Source: JAGTVB01 sp964624765 (GTDB taxonomy: Bacteria > Pseudomonadota > Gammaproteobacteria > HK1). Taken from it: a stretch of 64,000 bases of DNA. The notes beneath the pieces were generated by a model, which worked only from the letters and a program-made list of their open reading frames with translations, was not told where the DNA came from and ran no database searches. Numbering within the stretch: the stretch's first letter is position 1; each line of letters begins with the position of its first letter. The DNA lies in assembly GCA_964624765.1 (NCBI GenBank), contig CAZUZO010000002.1, positions 1 to 64,000 of the forward strand, given 5' to 3'. This document shows, piece by piece, positions 1-9,825 of this stretch. Position numbers and translations under genes: made by a program.

Positions 1-204
1 AGAATGATCTTGAGCGCCTTGAGTAGGCGCTCCGACTGCAGCGGATCGGCTACAGTCTGTTGATGCCGAATGCACAGGTGTTTCATCACTCAGCTCCCTC
101 ACGTCCTTCTCAAGGGATGAGAGTGATGAGGCTGAAGCGCAATGGCTCTTGGTCATCTCCCGCTTCAGCGTGTACACCTGGGTCTGGAGCACCAGGTCAA
201 TCGT

Positions 205-634
205 TTTATGGGTTGCGACTATAACATCGAGGTGTTTCATCGCACCCTCAAGAGCGGCTGCCGCATCGAGGACCGTCGCCTGGGCAACGCCGAGAGCCTG
301 CAGGCCTGTCTTGCCATCGATCTGGTCGTCGCCTGGCGCGTGATGGACCTGACCAAGCGCGGGCGCGAGACCCCGGACATCCCTTGCACGGTGTTCTTCG
401 AAGAGGCGGAGTGGCAGGCCCTGGCTTGCCATCATCGACAATCCCCGCAGCCGCCCGAGACACCCCCGACGCTGGGCGAGGCGATGCGTAGGGTGGCCAA
501 GCTCGGCGGCTTCCTCGGGCGCAAAGGCGACGGCCCTCCCGGCGGCCACCGTCATCTGGCGCGGCCTGAGCCGTCTGACCGACATCACCGAGACCTTCCT
601 CATCTTCTACCCTTTACTCCGGGCCGGGCCGTGA
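205..634 (+). pseudogene. IS4-family transposase C-terminal remnant
   Basis: This is the tail of a DDE transposase of the IS4 family (Tn5-like branch). The translation contains NIEVFHRTLKSGCRIEDRR, followed by ACLAIDLVVAWRV, PCTVFFEEAEW and GGFLGRKGDG. These are the conserved C-terminal blocks around the catalytic glutamate of that family. The N-terminal two thirds, with the first two catalytic aspartates, is absent. Near 535-545 the frame slips: the expected ending ATVIWRGLSRLTDITETF continues in another frame and stops at the TGA at 632-634. No terminal inverted repeats were recognised. The copy is non-functional and lies about 45 bp upstream of the broken mod gene, consistent with past insertion activity at this island. 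Confidence 0.75.
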
Positions 635-679
635 GCACTGTGTCCAGTGTGGGCAATAGACAGGGGAGAGGGGCGGGGG

Positions 680-2257
680 ATGAGGGAGGACCTCTTTGAT
701 AACCGGCTGATCTTTGGGGACAACCTGCTGGCGCTGAAGGCGCTGGAGCAGGAGTTCTCCGGCAAGGTGAAGTGCGTATTCATCGACCCGCCCTATAACA
801 CCGGCAGCGCCTTCACGCATTACGACGACGGGCTGGAGCATTCCCTGTGGCTGTCGCTAATGCGGGACCGGCTGGAGGTCATCCGGCGGCTGCTGGCGGA
901 GGATGGGTCGTTGTGGATCACCATCGACGACAACGAATGCCATTACCTCAAGGTGTTGTGCGATGAGGTGTTTGGGCGGAAAAGCTTTATGGCGAATTGC
1001 GTATGGCAGAAACGATATGCACGTGACAATAACTCTGCGATTGGGAATGCGCATGATCATGTTCTAGTGTATGCGATTAACCCCGATAAGTTCAAAGCAA
1101 GAAGAAATCGTCTTGAGCCAGACCATAAAACGAAGACTGCTTACAAGAACCCCAACAATGACCCTCGCGGCCCTTGGCAGTAGATATCCTTTACTGGTGC
1201 CGGATTCCGGCCTAATCAGATGTGTCCGATTATTGGGCCAAATGGTAAGCAGCATTCTCCACCGGAAGGAAGGCATTGGGCGACTCTTGAGCCCGAATAT
1301 GAACGGCTGCGCGCTGAAGGGCGCTTCTGGTTTGGGAACGATGGCGAAGGCGTACCAAGAGTCATCCGGTATCTCTCAGAAGTTGAGGGGCTAGTGCCTT
1401 CCACTTGGTGGCCTCACGATGATGTAGGCCATAACGATGAGGGCAAGAAGGAAATTCATGCGCTATTTGGAAAAGAGAGTGCATTCGATACGCGGAAGCC
1501 TGAACGTCTAATCAAGCGGGTGTTGGAAATCGCCACTAACCCCGGCGACCTCGTCCTCGATTCCTTCGCCGGCTCCGGCACCACCGGCGCCGTCGCCCAC
1601 AAGATGGGCCGGCGCTGGATCATGGTGGAGCTGGGCGAGCACTGCCACACCCACATTATCCCGCGCCTGAAAAAGGTCATCGACGGCGCAGACTCCGGCG
1701 GTGTCACCTCGGCGCTGGGGAGGAAGGGTGGCGGCGGATTCCGCTGCTACCGGCTCGCCCCCACGCTGATCGTGGATGACCGCTGGGGCAATCCGGTCAT
1801 CAACCCGGAATACAACGCGGCGATGTTGGCCGAGGCACTGGCGAAGCTGGAAGGCTTCACCTACGCGCCCTCGGAAACGCACTGGTGGCAGCACGGCCAC
1901 TCCAGCGAGCGCGATTTCATCTGCGTCACCACTCAAAACCTGTCCGCCGAGCAGTTGCAGGCCCTGTCCGACGAGGTCGGCCCCGACCGGAGCCTGTTGG
2001 TGTGCTGCTCGGCCTTCCACGGCGTGACGGCGGCCCAGGCCGCCGAGCGCTGGCCGAACCTGACGCTGAAGAAGATCCCCAAGATGGTGCTGGCTCGCTG
2101 CGAATGGGGCCACGACGACTACAGCCTGAACGTGGCGAATCTGCCGATGGCCAAGCCCGCACCCGTCCAACCGGAAGAAAACGCCCAGAGGCGCAAGGGC
2201 AGAAAGGTGGCACCCGCGAACGCTGCGCAGGGCACGCTGTTTGAGGAGGATGCATGA
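680..2257 (+). pseudogene. mod: type III restriction-modification DNA adenine methyltransferase (Mod), interrupted by an in-frame TAG
   Basis: The gene encodes the beta-class adenine-N6 methyltransferase subunit of a type III restriction-modification system. The catalytic motif DPPYNTG is near the start, and the SAM-binding motif DSFAGSGTT lies about 260 residues later, which is the beta-class order. Both halves are in the same frame, but a TAG at 1181-1183 follows PNNDPRGPWQ. Translation after the TAG (ISFTGAGFRPNQMCPIIGPNG) continues the family alignment without a gap, so a single nonsense substitution is the simplest explanation. Without it the protein would be about 525 residues. The start at 680 (MREDLFDNRLIFGDN) is preferred over the GTG at 647. 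The 3' end overlaps the next gene by ATGA. An expressed truncated protein would lack the SAM-binding loop. Confidence 0.85.
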
Positions 2258-3498
2258 ACATCGAACACCTGCTGGAGCACATTCGTTTGGGCGAAGACTC
2301 CACCCTGGAACTGAAAAGCGTGGTGCTGCGTCCGGGCGGCAAAATTACCGACCCGCATCCCGACGGGCTGTCGGATGAACTGGCAGCGATGGGCAACGCC
2401 GCGGGCGGCCTGTTGATTCTGGGTGTCGACGACAAGCGCCGGGACGTGGTGGGCGTTCCGCCCGAGCAACTCGACCGGCTGGAGGCGTGGCTGACGGCCA
2501 TCTGCACCGACCGCATCAAACCGCCGCTCGATGTGGTGACGCGCCATCTGGCACTGCCCGATCAAGCGGGCCAGCCGCGCCCGGTCATCGTGGTGGAGGT
2601 GCCCAAGAGCCTGTGGGTGCATCAAAGTGCCAACGGCTACTTCCGTCGCGTGGGACACGCCAAGCGGGAACTGCCGCCGGATGCGCTGGCGCGCCTGTTC
2701 CAGAAACGCAGTCAGGCGCGCTTGATCCGCTTCGAGGAACAAGAGGTTCCCGATTGTACCTTCGACGATCTCGACGCCTTGCTGCTGCGGCGCTTCGTCA
2801 AACCAGAAGAAGGTGACGCCGCCGCCCAACTCGAACGCTTGCACCTCCTGCATCCGCGGGATGGGCGGTTTGTGCCGACGGTGGCTGGCGTGCTGCTCGG
2901 CACGCTGAATCCGACGCGCTGGCTGCGCAACGCCGAAATCATTGCCGTTGCGCACTCGGGCACGCACAACAATCCCGACGATCAGATCGATGGGCTGGAA
3001 ATTACCGGTCCGCTGGATCGGCAGATTTTCGATGCCCTGCATTTCGTCCGTCGCAACATGGTGACGGCGGCGCGTAAGCGCCTGGGGCGCATCGACTACC
3101 CCCAATACCCTCTGGATGCGGTTTTCGAGGCGATGGTCAACGCCGTGGCGCACCGCGACTACTCGCTGCACGGCCAGCGGATCCGGCTGTTCATGTTTTC
3201 CGATCGCCTGGAAATTCATTCCCCCGGGGCCTTGCCGAACACCCTGTCCCTGGCCTCCATGACGCGCCTGTCCGTGCCTCGCAACGAGATCTTGGCCAGT
3301 TTGTTCGCACGTTACTACCCGGTCGATGATCCGGCGCTGGGCAAACGCTTCTTGATGGACCGCCGTGGCTTCGGCGTTGAAATGATCCTGCGGGAAAGCG
3401 AGAAATTTTCCGGCAAGAGACCCTTGTATGAGGTCATTGATGATCTGGAGCTGTGCCTGACCATCTACGCCCAGGCCATGCCGGAGGCCGCTGCATGA
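2254..3498 (+). CDS. AlbA_2/Schlafen-type domain protein with ATPase-fold C-terminus
   Basis: The 414-residue protein has an N-terminal AlbA_2 (Schlafen-like, DNA-binding) domain at about residues 10-130, seen in EDSTLELKS, ELAAMGNAAGGLLILGVDD and VHQSANGYFRRVG. Its C-terminal half resembles the GHKL-type HATPase_c_4 module, with AVFEAMVNAVAHRDYS, LEIHSPGALPN and RRGFGVEMILRE. Such proteins are transcription-regulator-like and often sit inside defence loci. Here the gene lies exactly between mod and res, overlapping each by ATGA, so it was co-transcribed as part of the type III system. It is the only gene of the locus with an intact reading frame. Its role in type III systems is not established; regulation or an accessory defence function is inferred from context. 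Confidence 0.8.
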   Translation: MNIEHLLEHIRLGEDSTLELKSVVLRPGGKITDPHPDGLSDELAAMGNAAGGLLILGVDDKRRDVVGVPPEQLDRLEAWLTAICTDRIKPPLDVVTRHLALPDQAGQPRPVIVVEVPKSLWVHQSANGYFRRVGHAKRELPPDALARLFQKRSQARLIRFEEQEVPDCTFDDLDALLLRRFVKPEEGDAAAQLERLHLLHPRDGRFVPTVAGVLLGTLNPTRWLRNAEIIAVAHSGTHNNPDDQIDGLEITGPLDRQIFDALHFVRRNMVTAARKRLGRIDYPQYPLDAVFEAMVNAVAHRDYSLHGQRIRLFMFSDRLEIHSPGALPNTLSLASMTRLSVPRNEILASLFARYYPVDDPALGKRFLMDRRGFGVEMILRESEKFSGKRPLYEVIDDLELCLTIYAQAMPEAAA

Positions 3499-4103
3499 AT
3501 GCCCAAGTCCTGAACGCCATCAGCGGCCGCCTCTCGCTGCGTCCGCCTCAAGCTGAATCCCTCGCCAGGCTGGGGCGTATGCTGCAAGCCGCTCCCGAAC
3601 TGCTAGACCATGAGGACGCCCTCGAAGGGCGCAATCTGTCGGCACTTGTTGCCACGCTCAAGGCTGAATTCCCTACCCTGGAGGACTTCGAGCGTGATTT
3701 CCCCTCGATCTGCTTTGCGCTGGCCACGGGGGTGGGCAAGACCCGGCTGATGGGCGCGTTCATCGCTTATCTGCATCTGGCGCACGGCATCAACAATTTC
3801 TTCGTGCTCGCGCCCAACCTGACGATCTACAACAAGCTGATCAACGATTTTACGCGCAACACGCCGAAGTATGTGTTCAAGGGCATCGCCGAGTTTGCCC
3901 AGCAGCCGCCCCTGATCATCACCGGTGACAACTACGACCAGAGCGGCGCGGCGGTGGATGATCACTCGCTGGGCTTCGCCCACGATGTGCGCATCAACAT
4001 CTTCAACATCTCCAAGATCAACTCCGAGGTGCGCGGGGGCAAGGAGCCGCGCATCTCGAAACCGGCTGCCGGATTACCTGCGCTTCGAGTACAGGACCAA
4101 TAA
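3495..4103 (+). pseudogene. res: type III restriction enzyme Res subunit, truncated after the helicase P-loop
   Basis: This is the N-terminal fragment of a type III restriction endonuclease Res subunit (superfamily 2 helicase plus nuclease). It starts at ATG 3495, overlapping the previous gene's TGA. It contains the Walker A motif ATGVGKTRLMGAFIAYL and the following FFVLAPNLTIYNKLINDF block. Family members run to 900 residues or more, but the similarity stops at about position 4055 (SKINSEVRGGKEPRI). It is followed by an unrelated 17-residue tail and a TAA. The DEAD box, the later helicase motifs and the nuclease domain are all missing, so the gene cannot encode a working nuclease. The break was probably a deletion, since IS91-type debris and dispersed repeats follow directly. 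Confidence 0.82.
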
Positions 4104-4211
4104 ACGCCCTTTTTTTGAATCAGGGAAGTAGCGGAAGACCACAGAAGTGTCAATCACGTCAATCACGTGAGGTCTCAACACCTATCGGTTTGAGCCGAGA
4201 ATCCCAAGGGG

Positions 4212-4312
4212 CCGTCATACCGGCACGGATGGCCGGTATCCAGACCACAGGGAAGTGGCCCAGACAGCCATCCATGGCGACTGGGTTCCGGCAATCCCTG
4301 CCGGAACGACGG
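4212..4312. repeat. imperfect inverted repeat, dispersed palindromic type
   Basis: Two 32-base arms at 4212-4243 and 4281-4312 are imperfect inverted complements, starting CCGTCATACCGGCA and ending TGCCGGAACGACGG. They are separated by a 37-base loop. Sequences of this type (CCGTCATTCCGGC...) are common as dispersed intergenic repeats in proteobacterial genomes. It lies in the junk region between the truncated res gene and the IS91-type remnant. Translations across it are spurious. The stretch 4104-4495 otherwise contains no recognisable gene. Confidence 0.6.
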
Positions 4313-4495
4313 GTTTGAAGGAACTCATAGGTGGTAAGCACGTGAGGTTTCGGTCCGAAAACGGGGTTTTTGGGTCCCGCAAGCGGGCGGTGCGCCGTTG
4401 ATTATGAGGAATTTTGGGGTGTAGAACGGCCGGAGACCAAGCAGGATGGTTGGCTCGGGAGCTGAACCGGATTGAATCGCGTTGTGGGTGTAAAA

Positions 4496-5215
4496 TCAGG
4501 CCGTTTCGAGGCGATCGAAAGACCGCGCGGGAGCTCCGGGTGGCGCCCTGGTGGGCAACCCGAGAGGGTGGAGAATGCTTGTCATCACGGAGGGATGTTC
4601 GATAGCGGCAGTGATTTTCAGGTGAGTGCCACAGTGAGGGCAGTGTGCCAGGTCGATATCGAACACCCGTTTGAGTAGCCGAGCCCAGCGCATACGGGCA
4701 GAACTCGCGTGATGGGTTACACCGTCGAGCTCATCGGCGGTGTGATGGGCGGTCACCGGTCGGTCCGGAATGATCGGCGGGCGCCGCTTGGCGTGCAGGC
4801 TAAATCCCTGGGCGTTGGCGCCGCGTTGTTCGGCGGGCTGCACCGCAGCGCGGGGGACGGATCGCAAAGTCACCACTTTTTGACCCGCGCGTGGTCCGAG
4901 TGCAATGCGCTAGGTACACGCCGCCGATTGCCGCGGCGCCAGGGCGGTATCCGTCTCGGTCTCGGCCAGGAAAACCCGGTCTTGCTCTTCCACCCGATAG
5001 CCAAGGCGTGTCAATACCCTCATGACAGGTTTGATGATTGGGTTGAGGAGGGTCTCGAAATGGCGCGGTAGACGACCTGCAAGACCGGCGAGAGCACGTG
5101 CCGATGGGCGGCCAGCAGAAAGCGTAGCGGAATCGGAAATGACAACACCCATTGGCGTACGGGTACTCGGCGGATGACGTGATCCACCCAGTGGGCGGCG
5201 GTGTTGGCAGAAGTC
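4496..5215 (-). pseudogene. IS91-family transposase remnant with frameshifts
   Basis: On the minus strand, three separate reading frames together give the order of an IS91-type (Y2, rolling-circle) transposase. First comes WVDHVIRRVPVRQW followed by VLSFPIPLRFLLAAH near 5205-5110. Then comes LAETETDTALAPRQSAACT near 4960-4910, followed by YRIALGPRAGQKVVTLRS. The C-terminal block is RMRWARLLKRVFDIDLAHCP with a CPHCG zinc-type motif, and the segment ends LGLPTRAPPGAPARSFDRL at 4496. The N-terminal part and the usual spacing between blocks are missing, so deletions and frameshifts have inactivated the gene. Its 5' end abuts the truncated pcm gene directly at about 5195-5215, suggesting one recombination joined the two. 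Confidence 0.75.
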
Positions 5216-5560
5216 GCGAAACAGGTTTATTCGATTGAGATCCTGGAAGCCCTGGGGAGGACGGCGAAAGAAAAGTTGCGAAGCCTGGGTTACCAGAACG
5301 TGACCGTCCGAATCGGAGACGGCTACCAGGGTTGGCCCGAGATGTCTCCCTTTGACGCCATCCTCGTGACCGCGGCTCCGGCAAAGGTTCCGCCGCCGTT
5401 ACTGGAGCAGCTCAAGCTCGGGGGTCGGCTCGTGATGCCTGTGGGAAACGTCGATCAACAACTCATTCGGCTCACGAAAACCCCTCAGGGAGAAAGACGC
5501 GAGACGCTGTTGCTGGTCCGTTTTGTGCCGATGACGGGCGAGGCCCAGCAACGGGACTAA
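5201..5560 (+). pseudogene. pcm: protein-L-isoaspartate O-methyltransferase, N-terminally truncated
   Basis: This is the C-terminal half of Pcm, which repairs isoaspartyl residues in damaged proteins using SAM. Similarity begins at AAVLAEVAKQVYSIEILEAL (from about 5195) and continues through GYQNVTVRIGDGYQGWPE, FDAILVTAAPAKVPPPLLEQ and LLVRFVPMTGEAQ to a normal C-terminus. The first 90-100 residues, including the SAM-binding LEIGTGSGY motif, are missing because IS91-type sequence replaces them. The remaining start would be the GTG at 5201 without a convincing ribosome-binding site. The family is usually about 210-220 residues, so this 119-codon remnant is not expected to be active. Confidence 0.8.
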
Positions 5561-5590
5561 GGGGGCGACTCGCGAAGCCCATGTGGCACC

Positions 5591-6952
5591 TTAGGGGAGG
5601 CGTTGACGGTGCCACTGATAGATCAAGCCGCCGGCAATCAATGTGAGCAGGCTAAACAACGCCTCCCATCCACGATTGACGAGGGTGTAGCTAAGAATCC
5701 AAGCCGAGACGGCTAGGTAAATGAGGGGCAGTAGGGGGTAAGCAAAGCTCACGGCTTTTAGTGGTCTCCAGCCGGGGCGGCGCCGAAACACCAGCAGGCT
5801 AGCGACCGCCAGAGCGGAGAACAGGGTCAGGGTGAAGCCGATGTAATAGATTAGATTCTCAAAGGTGCCCGTGAGGATCAGTGCACAACAACAGGTACCC
5901 TGTAGAACAATGGCGACCCAAGGTGTCTGCCAGCGGGGATGCACCCTCGCCGCCGCTCTCAGGAATGCCCCGTCTTTGGCCATCGCGTAGTACACCCGAG
6001 GCCCAATCATGACCATCGCATTGACGGTGGCCAATAGGGATAGGGCCATGAGCACGCTGAAGGTATTGGCGACGCCACTGCCGAAAAGCTCGTGGGCCGC
6101 TTGAGCGCCGATGCTGATGACACCCTTCATATCCGCCAAAGGCATCGCATACAAGAATAATACGTTGAGTGCCAGATAAATGGCCGCAACAAACAGGGTT
6201 CCAGACAGGAGGCTTCTGGGAAGCGTGCGTTGCGGCGTCTTGAGTTCGCCCCCGACGTAGGTAGCGGCATTCCAGCCGCTGTAGGCAAAGGTGATAAAGA
6301 TCAGACTGACGGCGAATTGAGCAAGCAGATCGTGGTGGGCACTGCGTTCGGTCGCGTGGCTAAAATGGCTCCAATTACCGTCGCCGAAAGCAAAGCCCCC
6401 GATGAGAAACGCAGCGATGACCATGACTTTGAAGCCTGTCAGCCAGTTTTGCAGCCCAGCTGCGAGACTGATCCCCCATAGGTTACCAGCCGTGAAGGCA
6501 GCGACGATGAGGCAGGCAACGGCCGTGGCCGGCTCAAGATGGAACCCAAAGCTGTCTGGGGCTGAGCGTTGCAAGGCGGGAACAACGTGGCCCAGATAGG
6601 CGACGGCCGCCATGGCGGCCACCGCGATAGGTGCTGAAAAACCAGCCAGAAAACTGACCCAACCGTCGACGAACCCCCAGCCAGGGCCCCAGGCTCGGGA
6701 AAGATAAATATATTCGCCCCCGGAACGGGGGAAATTAATCCCCAGCTCGGCGTAGCAAACGGCGCCCGCCAGTACCAGCAATGCCCCGAGCGGCCAGATG
6801 GCTAGCACCAGCAGGGGAGAGCCCAGATCGGCCGCCAAGAAGCCGGTGGTAGTGAATATTCCGGTCCCAATCATATTGGACACGACGAGGCAACTTGCGC
6901 TGAATACACCCAAGCGCCTTGCCAGCTGCGGTGGCGGCGTGTTAGTGGCCAT
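5591..6952 (-). CDS. APC-family amino acid permease
   Basis: The 453-residue inner-membrane protein belongs to the amino acid-polyamine-organocation family. The signature glycine-rich first helix (MIGTGIFTTTGFLA) is near residue 27, and roughly twelve hydrophobic segments follow, including FPRSGGEYIYLSRAWGPGWG after helix 2. It probably imports or exchanges amino acids or polyamines; the substrate cannot be read from sequence. It is transcribed alone, convergent with the pcm remnant. The 5' region holds a family C repeat beginning 14 bases before the start codon. The frame is intact and of normal length. Confidence 0.88.
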   Translation of the reverse strand: MATNTPPPQLARRLGVFSASCLVVSNMIGTGIFTTTGFLAADLGSPLLVLAIWPLGALLVLAGAVCYAELGINFPRSGGEYIYLSRAWGPGWGFVDGWVSFLAGFSAPIAVAAMAAVAYLGHVVPALQRSAPDSFGFHLEPATAVACLIVAAFTAGNLWGISLAAGLQNWLTGFKVMVIAAFLIGGFAFGDGNWSHFSHATERSAHHDLLAQFAVSLIFITFAYSGWNAATYVGGELKTPQRTLPRSLLSGTLFVAAIYLALNVLFLYAMPLADMKGVISIGAQAAHELFGSGVANTFSVLMALSLLATVNAMVMIGPRVYYAMAKDGAFLRAAARVHPRWQTPWVAIVLQGTCCCALILTGTFENLIYYIGFTLTLFSALAVASLLVFRRRPGWRPLKAVSFAYPLLPLIYLAVSAWILSYTLVNRGWEALFSLLTLIAGGLIYQWHRQRLP

Positions 6953-6965
6953 CGGTTTGGGACGT

Positions 6966-7162
6966 GGTCATCGCTTTGGCAGTGGTATTGTATTAGCTTT
7001 GCTCTGGAGGCAACCGGCACCCTTGGTGCCGAGGACGCTGTTAAGACGTCGGTGTCGGTTCGATTGCGGCCTGCCTGCCTCACACGCTGCTGCCCGTCCG
7101 GGGTTCGGCCGGCGAAGGCTTGGGCACCGATCGCGCTCTAAAGAGCGATCCTGACGAAGACC
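6966..7162. repeat. family C dispersed repeat, degenerate copy
   Basis: The left end reads GGTCATCGCTTTGGCAG (6966-6982) and the right end CCTGACGAAGACC, an inverted partner of the same motif. Internal GGTTCGGCCGGCGAAGGCTTGGG matches the core of the better copy at 20235-20363. The rest of the 6953-7560 intergenic region upstream of the sensor kinase contains no supported gene. Confidence 0.55.
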
Positions 7163-7560
7163 AAACCCGAGCAGAGACTGTGGCGGGGCGTGTGCTGTCG
7201 TGCTTAGGACGCCCGTCGTCGCTGAGCCACAAAGGCGCAGTATAATGCCATAGATAAGCCTGGGTAGCCTGAAGACAAGACATAACTCCATAGTTACTGC
7301 GGGACCATGACGTTATCGTACGACATAATGCCGGGGGATAGAGGATATGACTTGACGGACGGTTGGCGGAGGGAATCAATAACCTAACTGTTGTTATCGG
7401 GCGTGGCAAGGTAAGAGACTTGATGGGGGCCTGCACGGCAAGCGGCCGTGGGTACTCGGCTCGGCTGCTTTGAACTGGCCAGCACGCGTCATCCGCTGCA
7501 GGGTAGACGTGACGATAGGATAGCCCTTACCGAAAAGATGATTCAGGAGGTTTACCGGTC

Positions 7561-9825
7561 GTGACGTTGTTTGAGCGACTCGACATCCAGAAGCCAGCCC
7601 TCGGGATAGCTTCCACGTTTTTTGTGTTCGGCATGCTCTGGATCGCTATTTCCGACAAAGCCGTGGTGTTATTGACCGGTAATCCGATGGCGACCAAGTC
7701 TATCGAGACTTATATGACGCTGCAGACCTACAAAGGTTGGCTGTTCGTGGTATTTACCACGGCACTCATTTATGTGCTCACTTGGCGCCAAATCAAGCGG
7801 CACCTCTATACAGAAAGCGAGCTGCGCGAGAGCCGAAGGCGATACAGTGCCCTATTTCAAGCTGCGCCGGTGTCGATGTGGGAAGAGGATTTTTCCGCCT
7901 TTCTTGCCGCCCTACAGGCACTACGCAGGGCTGGCGTGACCGATATTCGCCGCTACCTGAAAGATAACCCAGCGTTTCTTCAGCAAGCGGCCCAGATGGT
8001 GAGAGTATTGGACGTCAATGACGCGACGCTGCAATTGTTTGGAGCGCGAGATCGAAGGCAATTGTTGGGCGGATTGGACAAGATCCTCCGCAACCCCGAA
8101 GCAATGGAGATTTTTCGTGAAGAGTTGGCGAGTATCGGCGAGGGGAAGACATTTTTTCAGAGCGAGGTCAAGGTGAATACGCTTCAAGGTAGGGTGCTGG
8201 ACGTCATCCTATCGGTGCGTTTATCGCCGGCAGCCTCCGAGTCTCATTATGCTGTCGTTTCCATGGTGGACATCACCCATCTTAAGCAAGCCGAGGGAGC
8301 TCTGCGGGCCAGCGAGAGTAAATGGCGGGCTGTGTTCGAGACCGCCGCCGAGGCCATTATCTTGACCGATGAAGACGGCAGGGTTGCCTCATTTAACGGA
8401 GCAGCGGAACGCGTGTTTGGTTATAGGGAAGAGGAAATGCGAGAGGAAGACGCCCACGTGCTGACCCTGGCACCGAGGGAGCAGTGCGATAAAACACTCG
8501 CCAATTGCCTCTGTTATCCGCAGCGTGCCGTGCGCGGTGGTATTCGTGAGGGGGTTGGGCGCCGCAAAGACGGCACGACCGTGCCGGTGGCGGTTGCGGC
8601 GAGCGAATTCACCATTGGGGAACGTAAGTATTCTGCCAGTATTCTCAGCGATATCACAGATCGTAAGCGAGCCGAACAAGCGCTGCGCGAGAGCGAACGC
8701 CGGCTGGCGACGCTGATGAGCAATTTGCCCGGCATGGCCTACCGGCGCCTGCACGATGAGCGCTGGACGACTGAGTTTGCCAGCAGAGGGGTCAGGAACC
8801 TGACCGGCTATAAGCCCGAGCAATTCACTTCCGGAAAACTAAGCTATATGGATTTGATTCATCCCGACGACCGACCGCGCGTTCGATGGGCGGTACGCGA
8901 TGCCGTTACACGTCGGCACTGCTACCAGCTCGAGTATCGCATCACCTGCCAAGATGGGGGCGAGCGTTGGGTTTGGGAGCAAGGAGAGGGGGTGTTTGAT
9001 TTCAATGGCGCGCTGGTGGCAGTGGAGGGCTTCATAACGGATATCACTGCACGTAAACAGGCAGAAGAGGAGGCAAGGCGGCACCGTGTAGATCTCGCGC
9101 ACCTCGATCGGGTGAATACCATGGGGACGATGGCCGCGGGTATCGCACACGAGATCAGTCAACCGCTCACCGCCATTAGCGCTTATGCACAGGCCGTTAG
9201 GCGCCGGATCGTTTCAGGCACAGCCGATGCGGCCAAGCTCTTGGACCTCGTTGGCAAGATCAGTGCCGCTGCAGAGCGTGCGGGAGCGGTGATAACGAAA
9301 TTGCGTTCACTGCTGCAACGCGGCAACACTCAACGTGAGTGGTTGGATATCAACGAGCTGGTGACAGGGGTCATCGATCTGATAAAGGTAGATAGCCGCT
9401 TTCTCCATTTCAGTCTCGATTTGAGGCTCACCTCCTTGGCACCTAAAGCGCTGGGGGATGTGGTGCAGATTCAACAGGTAGTCCTCAATCTTATGCGTAA
9501 CGCCATGGATGCGATGGAGTCGGTCCCACCGGCTGAGAAGATCATCACGGTGACCACTGGACTGGTGGATGGCGCACAAGTAGAGATCGCTATCGGGGAT
9601 CGCGGGCTCGGAATGTCTGAAGAGATTGCGGCGCGCTTGTTCACTCCGTTTTTTACCACCAAGCAATCGGGATTGGGAATGGGACTGGCGATCAGCCAGA
9701 CCATCGTCGAATCCCATGGCGGAAGGCTTTGGCACACCCGAAACAGCGGGGGTGGCACAATCTTCCACTTTTCACTGCCCACCGTGGCCGTTGAGCGAGG
9801 AGAGGTGAGTGCTGCCGGTGCCTGA
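7561..9825 (+). CDS. membrane-anchored multi-PAS sensor histidine kinase (FixL/DctB-like)
   Basis: The 754-residue protein is a two-component sensor kinase. It has two N-terminal membrane helices (about residues 15-38 and 57-75) and three PAS modules (about 85-240, 245-370 and 375-500). A HisKA domain follows, with phosphoacceptor His530 in IAHEISQPLTAI. The HATPase domain has an N box around Asn647 (NLMRNAMDA) and a G box GLGMGLAISQ. The start is GTG at 7561, with AGGAGG ten bases upstream. It overlaps the response-regulator gene by 17 bases, so the two form a phosphorelay pair. No heme-binding PAS signature can be assigned by eye, so the signal is unknown; the FixL resemblance is in architecture and partner only. 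Confidence 0.9.
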   Translation: MTLFERLDIQKPALGIASTFFVFGMLWIAISDKAVVLLTGNPMATKSIETYMTLQTYKGWLFVVFTTALIYVLTWRQIKRHLYTESELRESRRRYSALFQAAPVSMWEEDFSAFLAALQALRRAGVTDIRRYLKDNPAFLQQAAQMVRVLDVNDATLQLFGARDRRQLLGGLDKILRNPEAMEIFREELASIGEGKTFFQSEVKVNTLQGRVLDVILSVRLSPAASESHYAVVSMVDITHLKQAEGALRASESKWRAVFETAAEAIILTDEDGRVASFNGAAERVFGYREEEMREEDAHVLTLAPREQCDKTLANCLCYPQRAVRGGIREGVGRRKDGTTVPVAVAASEFTIGERKYSASILSDITDRKRAEQALRESERRLATLMSNLPGMAYRRLHDERWTTEFASRGVRNLTGYKPEQFTSGKLSYMDLIHPDDRPRVRWAVRDAVTRRHCYQLEYRITCQDGGERWVWEQGEGVFDFNGALVAVEGFITDITARKQAEEEARRHRVDLAHLDRVNTMGTMAAGIAHEISQPLTAISAYAQAVRRRIVSGTADAAKLLDLVGKISAAAERAGAVITKLRSLLQRGNTQREWLDINELVTGVIDLIKVDSRFLHFSLDLRLTSLAPKALGDVVQIQQVVLNLMRNAMDAMESVPPAEKIITVTTGLVDGAQVEIAIGDRGLGMSEEIAARLFTPFFTTKQSGLGMGLAISQTIVESHGGRLWHTRNSGGGTIFHFSLPTVAVERGEVSAAGA

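Noticed and set aside
1181..1183. TAG in mod as a recoded sense codon
   Set aside because: TAG is used as an ordinary stop by other intact genes here, such as the cory-CC-star gene and the mutually overlapping starts around it; no recoding signal is visible.
2119..3219. Minus-strand open frame of 366 codons
   Set aside because: It is the antisense shadow of the AlbA_2-type gene and shows no motif of its own.
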